Part shown: positions 57,591 to 64,000 of the stretch, one piece after another
How the letters are laid out: every line of letters begins with the position of its first letter
How positions within the stretch are numbered: the stretch's first letter is position 1
From: Nymphaea colorata
Lineage: Eukaryota > Streptophyta > Magnoliopsida > Nymphaeales > Nymphaeaceae
Direction: 5' to 3'
Assembly: GCF_008831285.2 (NCBI RefSeq)
Contig: NC_045144.1
Location: forward strand, 9,277,886 to 9,341,885
Length of the DNA: 64,000 nt
Notes under the pieces: model-generated
Told to the model about the DNA's origin: nothing
Databases searched by the model: none
The model's input: the letters and a program-made list of their open reading frames with translations, nothing else
Made by a program: the position numbers and the translations under genes

Positions 57591-58641
57591 TCACTGTAGG
57601 GGGTTATGGATTTTTCTGACTTGTTGTCATACTGAGAAGACTAAGCCTTCGGTTGTTTCCTTTTTCAGGTTTTGGTGGACTCGAAACAACAAGTTGATCA
57701 GATGGCTTCACTCACATTTTACTGAGGATGTTTTAGGTCTTTGTAGTGTCAGCGCATCTTATTTTGGTTATATTGATATCTTATTTTTGTTAGACATCAA
57801 TTATATGGTTTGAAACATTTTTGTGATGCACATAAATGTGATTTTGTATGAACTGAAATTGTTATATAAATGAAAATTTGCTCCATTGTTTCAAATGACT
57901 CTTTTTTTTGAATTATTGTGTCGTCGCATCTCAATGTTTTATGTTTAGAAAAAGAATTTGTTTGAGGGCCAAAACAAATATATATATATTTAAAAGACTA
58001 TTAAAAAAACATATTGTAGGTTAAAACATTTCACTTACAAAACAAATAATTAGCACTAATCCTCTCCCCCGTAAACACAATGTCGCATTGGAGGCCGAAC
58101 ACCCAACAGGCCCTCAACAAAAGGAGCGGTATTATTCGACAAAAAGATGTATTACATTTGGAATTTTCGAGCACATGAAGGGTACTGTCGTAGTAACGAA
58201 CCCAAGGCAAACGAAGCATAGCAGAGCCGCTTTCTAACGGGGCGGCACTCCTCGCCGACTCTCTTGCCTCCGAAGTTCGATCCTCCCCCGGTCCCCTCTC
58301 GCTTCTCGCCGGGAGAGGGTGGAATACGCGAAAGACGGCATCGGACGGCGGTACCTTTCCGCGAACCCCTACGGAGGAGCGCCGGAATTTGAACAGACCT
58401 GTCCCCCAATTCTTCATTTTCCTGTTTTACAGGATCTGATTTCTCTTTCGAATGAGCAAAAATTTATTATTTGGCCGGAACGAATTTGGAAAATCCCTAA
58501 TCAGGTTGCAGCCGGCCTCTTTTTTTCTTTTATCCGGTTTGCGGAATTCGTCCTCTTCAGTCTAAGAAGAGAAGAATTTTGCGGTATTCGTGTCTTCTTC
58601 CTGCGTTTGTCTTCGTTTCTCGTCTGATCGTTCTTCGGAAA

Positions 58642-61246
58642 ATGGCGAGCCATAAGTCTGCAAAGAGAACGCTTCCTGAGCTTGAAGACATCCTCCTCCG
58701 GCGGATCTTCCTCATTTCGCTTATGGAACCTAATGAATCCGATGCAAAGGTCGCCTATCTGGAGCTCACGGCCGCTGAGATCCTTAGCGAGGGCCGCCCC
58801 ATGCAGTTATCAAGGGACCTGATCGAGCGCGTTCTGGTTGATCGCCTTTCGTCTGTCTTTCCTGGTGCGGAGCCGCCGTTTGAGTATCTTGTAGGGTGCT
58901 ACCGGAGGGCGATCGATGAGGGGAGGAAGATTGCGTCGATGAGGGATAGGGAGACGAAAGCAGAGATGGAGGCAGTCATCCGCGAGGCGAAAAAGTTGGT
59001 GGTTTGCTACTGTAGGATCCATTTGGCTAATCCTGATATGTTTCCCCAAGCTGAGACCGTGGCAAAGATCTCACCTTCTTCACCGCTTGTGTCATTGATC
59101 TGCTCGGAGGTTTCACTCGCCATTGATGGGTTTGGTGGTGGCAGTGGAATTCAGTGTCCTCCTGGATTTTTGGACGAGTTCTTCAGGGATTTGGATCAGG
59201 AGACTCTAGAGACTGTTCTTAGGCCGGTGTTTGAAGACCTGAGGACTGAGGTGAACAAGGTCTCTGCTCTCGGGAACTTTCAGCCACTTTTGAGAGCGTT
59301 AAAGTTGCTTGTTAGTTATCCGGCTTGTGCAAAGGCGTTGGTTAATCATCCCAAGTGGTGCCCCGTGCCGAGCCATGTGGATGGACGAGTCTTTGAGGTG
59401 ACGAGTTTGCTTGGACCGTTCTTTCACGTCAGCGCTCTCCCCGATCATCCCATTTTCGTGGGCCAACCTGATGTTGGGTACGTATTTTTCGCCGAAGTTT
59501 TGCTATCGACATTCTCGAGTCACGGCGTTTTGAAAAGAAAAAAAAGTACCAGATTTTCCTTTTGTTTTTGTTTTTTTCTTTTTTAATTGTTTTGAAATAA
59601 TTGCCCCGGTTTCTGATCGTTTAACTAAATCGTGTCACTTCCAGGTGATGGATTTTTTATTCAAATCTGTTTTCTCCATATTTATGTTTTTCCAATTATA
59701 AGGGCCTGCTGCATCTGTGTCCTCAATGTGTGTTCCAGCCTCTCCTTTACGGTTAGTAAATGAAACTGAGGCAACTTTTCTCCTTTACTTTTTCTTCCGT
59801 GTCAGGCCCTTGGATGCTTAATATCAGTTTGAGGTATGAGGTGCTATTTGAGAGTTTCCTAATGGTTTTTGATCCCTTAGTCGACCAATGGAACTTTGAT
59901 GTTTATTATTTGAATGGTGAGAAACAAGTTTTAAGGTCTCCTTCTCCTGTTATATACTGCAGGAGAACTCATGCATTTAGACCCGTGGATATTAACTTCC
60001 ATGAGTGGATATTTCCTGTTCTGTACTGCTGTTCGTGAGTGGTTCATCCATGTTGCATGGTTGTTTACTTCATTTCCTTATAGGCCAGTTTGTTCCGGGT
60101 TGTTTTCCAAACTAGTTACTCCTTAATTCACGTTGACAGAAAGTATAATTTCTTTTTCAATGTGGAATATGGCAAGCAGTGGAATTAGTATGTTTTTTCA
60201 AAGGCAGTAATAATATTTGGTCATATGGCATGTGTTCCTTTCTTTCATTCCTGGTGAAAAAATTGATTATACATAATTGGGCAAGCTTTGCTGTTTGGAG
60301 GAAGTTAGTTTGAAATTGATGCTGCTCTTGCCTTTGCTTGCTTGCTTCAATGTAACATCTTTTAAGCTACATTTGAACTTCCAGTCCTAAGTTTGGAAGT
60401 GATTTTCTCGTTAATGTGAATGTAGTGCTAATATATGTTCCATTTCAGGAAGCAGTGCTTCTCTAATGCATCGGCTCGCCGTCCAGCAGATTTATTGTCT
60501 TCTTTTACATCAATTAAGACTGTTATGAACCACTTGTATGATGGACTTAAAGATATTCTTCTTTTACTCCTTAAAAATACAGAGACACGTGAGCATATTC
60601 TTGAATATATATCTGAATTTATAAAGAGAAATTCTGCGAGGTCTCATATGCAGGTGATTCCTTTTAGATGATCTGTTAGTTTTTAGGGTTAAATATGAAT
60701 ATGAATTCTCTAAACTTCTGTTCTTGCACCACAGGTTAACCCATTTATTTGTGCAAGTTCTGGTGCATTTGTTAATCTCAGTGCTGTGATGCTTCGGCTC
60801 TGTGAACCATTCCTAGATGTAAATTTATCAAAAAGGGATAAAATTGATCCAAAGTACGTCTTCTACAATACTAGATTGAATTTGCGGTAAGTTTCACGCT
60901 TATGGCTCTTATCTTGTGTTGTTAGTCTTCCTTCTGGGTCTGGCTACTCATTGAATGTTGGCCAAATGCTAATATGCTAAAGCTGTTCTGCGTCAGGGAC
61001 TTGACAGCCATCCATGCCTCATCTGAGGAGGTTGCAACATGGCTTGCGAATGATAAAGAAATGCAGCCTAATGGCTTTAAAGCTGATAGCAGCTGTCAAA
61101 TGTCTGCCAACTTGGAAGGCAGATCATCAGCAAGCTCTTCTGGCAAGGGAAAATACTCATTTATATGTGAATGCTTTTTTATGACAGCAAGAGCACTAAA
61201 TCTGGGACTCCTAAAAGCATTATCTGACTTCAAGAATATTATTCAG
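58642..61246 (+). CDS. UBE4: Ubiquitin conjugation factor E4 (UFD2/UBE4 family), N-terminal part, four exons
   Basis: The ATG at 58642 (MASHKSAKRTLPELEDILLR) starts exon 58642-59477. Then come 60449-60653, 60735-60886 and 60997-61246, all GT-AG with matching phases, about 481 residues. Plant UBE4 is about 1,040 residues, so about half is here; the C-terminal U-box lies beyond the window. The UFD2 core is evident: QPDVG joined to KQCFSNASARRPADLL, NLSAVMLRLCEPFLDVNLSK with KRDKIDPKYVF, and SSEEVATWL. E4 enzymes extend ubiquitin chains on substrates for the proteasome; the Arabidopsis homologue (MUSE3) also affects immune-receptor turnover. No lesion is visible. An upstream ORF extension to 58579 is rejected because the ATG at 58642 starts the conserved N-terminus. 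The next exon is not in the remaining 2.7 kb, so this intron is long. Confidence 0.93.
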
Positions 61247-61730
61247 GTGAACACTTTTTTATGCCCCTAACTTGTAATATTTATATATATTAGAGTAATC
61301 TGCAAACGTATCAATCAGCTGTTTTGATTATAAAAAAGTTAAAAAAAAATCACTCCAATTTCTCATAATTTGTTACATAATTGCTTCTGTTTTTTTTTTT
61401 TTTTTGCTCATGATTTTATTGCAAGTTCCTTTATATGCAGATGTAGTTAAGGAAAGGCATGGTCTCAGGAGCGTTAGCAGTAATTATGATAGTAGTGATA
61501 GAACACAATATATTGTTTGCTTGTTTGTTTGTTTTTTTTGCGGGGGGTGACAGGTGGGGTGGGGGGAAGTGGGGAGGAAGAAGAGATTATTAAAATGAAG
61601 CATGTGCCACTTTTGTGTTGCTAAGCAATAATCTTGGTTTATATAGTCCAATATATGGGGCCTTTGTCACGTTGCATATGAATATAGAATAATTGAAGTA
61701 CTCTTTTTTTGGTATTTCCTTGATAGAAAC
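61247..61730. other. UBE4 intron sequence before the TRIM element
   Basis: AT-rich with long T runs (about 61388-61405) and a G-rich patch (GGCGGGGGGTGACAGGTGGGG-like, about 61539-61572). No coding block found. The target duplication of the TRIM, GAAAC, is at 61726-61730. Confidence 0.5.
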
Positions 61731-62533
61731 TGATGCAGTGATTAGAGTTTCTCACTCTAATCGCAGAAAGAAAATCATCAAAAGCAAGGCCAAAAATAGA
61801 ACTGAAAATGCAGGAAAACAAAGGGGAATTCAAAAGTTGGGGTTTTCTCTAATCACAATAAAAGTGGCATTTTTAAGGGGCCTAGCCTTGAGATCTGAAT
61901 TGGATCTTGGGTCCACAAAACTACCCAAAAATACAACAAAGTCCAAATAAGCCTAAATGGATCCCGAATATAAGATCCAGATTACTTTAGACTATACTGT
62001 GTCAATTTCCCCGGGTTGAAGATGGTGTTGATTGTCCCTTGTTCATCCTCACCATGCTTTCTTGCATTTGGGTCATCATACCGATCAACTTCATCATATG
62101 ACCTTATTATTCTTCTGATTTTTCTCTTTTGCGATCTCCTTGATGGAGATCTGTTCCAATACATGATCGTCCCTTTGATTTACTAACATCATAAAAATCG
62201 AGGCGACAACTTGGCTTTAATACCAATTTGACATAGTGATTAGAGTTCCTCACTCTACTTTCCGTGAGAAAAGCACCAAAAGCAAGAACAGAAGGGGAAA
62301 ATGCAAGAAAACAAAGGGGAATTCAATAATCAAATTAAAGTTAAGGTTTTGTCAATGCAAATTAGCCCTAATCACAAGAAAAGAGGCCTTTTTAAGTGGC
62401 ATAACCCTAAGATTCGAATTGGATCTTGGGTCCACAAAAACTAAAAAATCTAAACCAAAAAATACAACAAAGTCCAAATAAGCCTAACGGATCCGAATAT
62501 AAGATCTAGTCTACTCTAGACTATACTGCGTCA
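61731..62533 (-). mobile_element. TRIM element (miniature LTR retrotransposon) in UBE4 intron
   Basis: Two LTRs, 61731-62004 (274 bp) and 62229-62533 (305 bp), flank a 224-bp internal region. The ends are TG...CA type in the minus direction (TGACGCAG... and ...CTGCATCA). A 5-bp duplication, GAAAC, flanks it at 61726-61730 and 62534-62538. The internal region next to the right LTR reads GGCTTTAATACCAA, a diverged complement of the tRNA-Met primer site. A purine tract (complement of TTTCCCCGG) lies next to the left LTR. Only a short gag-like peptide could be encoded, so it is non-autonomous. The LTRs have diverged by many indels. Confidence 0.9.
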
Positions 62534-62865
62534 GAAACAAGTGTTGAGAGCTTCGCTGTGAAAATTGGTTCTCCAATTTCTTAACTCAATCTTGTTCGTC
62601 AGTAAAAATTTTATGCAAACTTTCTTAGTGAATCAAGACGGCTGAATGCTGTTTGTGCTTGGCTCACTGCAGACATTGTTCTAATTGAAATTGATCCTTG
62701 ATAAGAAAGTCAGTGGAGTGGTTGGTAAGAGTGAATGATTGATGAATCATGAATGGTGCTTTGCTTTTAGGAATGAGATCAGGAAAAAGTAGAACAACTG
62801 AAAATAGAATAAATTGGAGCTGCAGAGTTATGTGACTGCTTTCAGTGTGAAATCTGAATTGGTTA

Positions 62866-63255
62866 TGTTGATCGACCCACTTTTGAGCTTGAGCCCCTGG
62901 TTTGGGGGATCCCAACCCACCTCCTAGTAGTTTTGGCTCCAACCCTAAAAAAGCTAGGAACCAGGACAACCATTTATTTAATAAACCCATTTATAAAACC
63001 TTGAAGACCCCACAATCTTCAATACGAGACTAAATTTTTGGGATGTTACAATCCACTCCCTTTACACACACTTTCGCTCATGTGGGACCCCAAGTCCGAG
63101 TGTTGAACCGACTCTGATACCATTGTAACGACCCGACTCACTCCTGCACTCGGACCTTTGGTCAAGTGGATCCCAACCCCCCCTAGCAGTTTTGGCTCCA
63201 ACTCAAAAAGGCTAGGAACTTAGACAACCATTTATTTAATAACCCTCTTTAAAAA
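62866..63255 (-). mobile_element. Second TRIM-like element in UBE4 intron
   Basis: The likely 3' LTR is 62866-63050 (minus-direction start TGTAACATCCC). The internal region is 63051-63123, only 73 bp. The likely 5' LTR is 63124 to about 63255, ending in the minus direction as GGGTCGTTACA. The internal end reads ACTCTGATACCAT, the complement of the tRNA-Met primer site. Both LTRs share GGATCCCAACCC, AGTTTTGGCTCCAA and GACAACCATTTATTTAATAA. The target duplication is unclear and the 5' LTR may be truncated. Confidence 0.75.
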
Positions 63256-63614
63256 CACAAAAAATATTTCAGCCAAGAAAATGGCAAAAAAAAGTTGTTA
63301 AAAGAAAACCAAAATGAAAAAAAAAACATGTTTTTTTCATGTTCTTTTCCCATTTTTTTTATTTAGGTATTTTTTTATGGTTTTGAATGCCAAGCTGCTT
63401 GTTTCCATTTTTTAATTCTTATTTGTTGCTTATCTACTTATTTTTTGACAGTATTATTACTTTCTCATTTATTTTATTTTTCCTAATTTTTAAGTTTTTT
63501 TAAATTTTTAAAAAATTTACTGTATTTTTTCGTTTTTTCTTGTTTTTTTCAAACTCGCCATATTATTTATCAGGAAAACCTCATTTTTAAAAATGAAAAA
63601 ACTATATTTGTGAC

Positions 63615-64000
63615 CAATGTTGTTAAGTGCGATGATGCAAACCAATGCGTTCAGCCTATGAGGCGAGGCGAGGCGAGGCGATGCAAAACGAGGCGAAGTG
63701 ATGCATAAGCATCATGACGAAAATTTTGAAGCATATAATATCCTTAAAAATAATATAAAAAATAAAAAGACTGAAATAACAAGTACATAAATAAAGAACA
63801 ATGCAAAGCACATTAACTAGTATTATTGTTAATCATCATGTCTTCCACTGGATTCAGCTATTGCCAAATCAAAGTCACCTATTATTGTTAATCAAATTGC
63901 AGTGTAAATAACTGGAGAAATGTGTAAAGATCAAAGTAAAACGTAGTTGGGCTCAGCCATATTCTCCAACCAAACATGTGGCTGTGAGGATCAGAGGTAA
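63615..64000 (+). mobile_element. Possible hAT transposon end, continuing out of the window
   Basis: The sequence CAATGTTGTTAAG at 63615 resembles the CAATGTTGTA end of hAT-G, and 8 bases before it (TTTGTGAC) could be target. It is followed by repeated GGCGAGGCGA words (about 63660-63700), like the repeated subterminal words of hAT-G and hAT-H. No transposase is visible in the window. Confidence 0.35.

Larger units (their letters stand above)
52328..58641. other. Intergenic region between divergent PSMD10 and UBE4
   Basis: About 6.3 kb with both promoters at its ends. It contains AT-rich sequence to about 54430, a stretch that starts TGTAACACTCGAC at about 54438 with a GGGTCGAGTCCAGACCCGG block, a CT-rich tract (54590-54720), and the 460-bp degenerate repeat. 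The last 300-400 bp before 58642 are G+C-richer and likely hold the UBE4 5' UTR and core promoter. No supported gene. Confidence 0.5.

Noticed and set aside
58031-58417. Minus-strand ORFs upstream of UBE4
   Set aside because: They overlap the G+C-rich promoter and 5' UTR region of UBE4 and have no recognisable motif.
58579-58641. Upstream in-frame extension of the UBE4 start
   Set aside because: The conserved N-terminus begins at the ATG at 58642, and the extension does not resemble family members.
1-64000. CRISPR arrays, bacterial operons, rRNA or tRNA genes
   Set aside because: None seen. Split exons, LTR and hAT elements mark this as plant nuclear DNA.

Overview
The window looks like nuclear DNA of a flowering plant. 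It carries exons of three conserved plant genes with GT-AG introns, and those introns are packed with Ty1/Copia LTR retrotransposons, hAT DNA transposons and miniature LTR elements (TRIMs). The species cannot be named from the sequence. Long repeat-filled introns and several recent LTR insertions suggest a genome of moderate to large size.

Left part (1-38562, + strand): the 3' end of a GDAP2-like gene, the macro-domain plus Sec14/CRAL-TRIO family (Arabidopsis At1g69340 type). Six coding exons are spread over 34 kb and the stop is at 38560-38562. One intron, 4358-32031, is 27.7 kb. It holds Copia-B (5893-11015), the nested pair Copia-E and Copia-D (D, 14625-19501, sits inside the gag of E, about 12100-20755), and an old plus-strand Copia-F (20756 to about 30657) that was itself hit by two hAT transposons, hAT-G (21529-24978) and hAT-H (26946-30376). 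Copia-A (1-2997) lies upstream of the first visible exon. The next intron holds further degraded Copia pieces and a putative large LTR.

Middle (39233-52296, - strand): a five-exon gene for the ankyrin-repeat proteasome subunit PSMD10/gankyrin (Nas6), convergent with the first gene. Its 9.7-kb second intron contains the young Copia-C (44730-49983, target duplication GATAT, LTRs differing at one of 277 bases) and a 419-bp deletion derivative of the hAT-H family.

Right part (52297-64000): 6.3 kb of AT-rich intergenic sequence with a degenerate 460-bp direct repeat, then the first four coding exons of UBE4 (ubiquitin conjugation factor E4, UFD2 family) on the + strand from 58642. UBE4 continues past the window. 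Its last visible intron carries two TRIM elements (61731-62533, target duplication GAAAC; and about 62866-63255) and a possible hAT end at 63615.

PSMD10 and UBE4 both belong to the ubiquitin-proteasome system and are transcribed divergently. Most other content is transposon. Copia-A, B, C and D share one pol type. B and C are full-length gag-pol copies broken by one or two lesions, D keeps an intact pol but has no gag, and A is cut by the window edge. Copia-E, F and the pieces at 32.7 and 36-37 kb belong to a second Copia type and are decayed. I found no clear new non-transposon system. The most unusual items are the gag-less D element, the recurrent CAG-to-TAG nonsense changes, and GGGTC/GACCC hairpins shared by the ends of unrelated elements.
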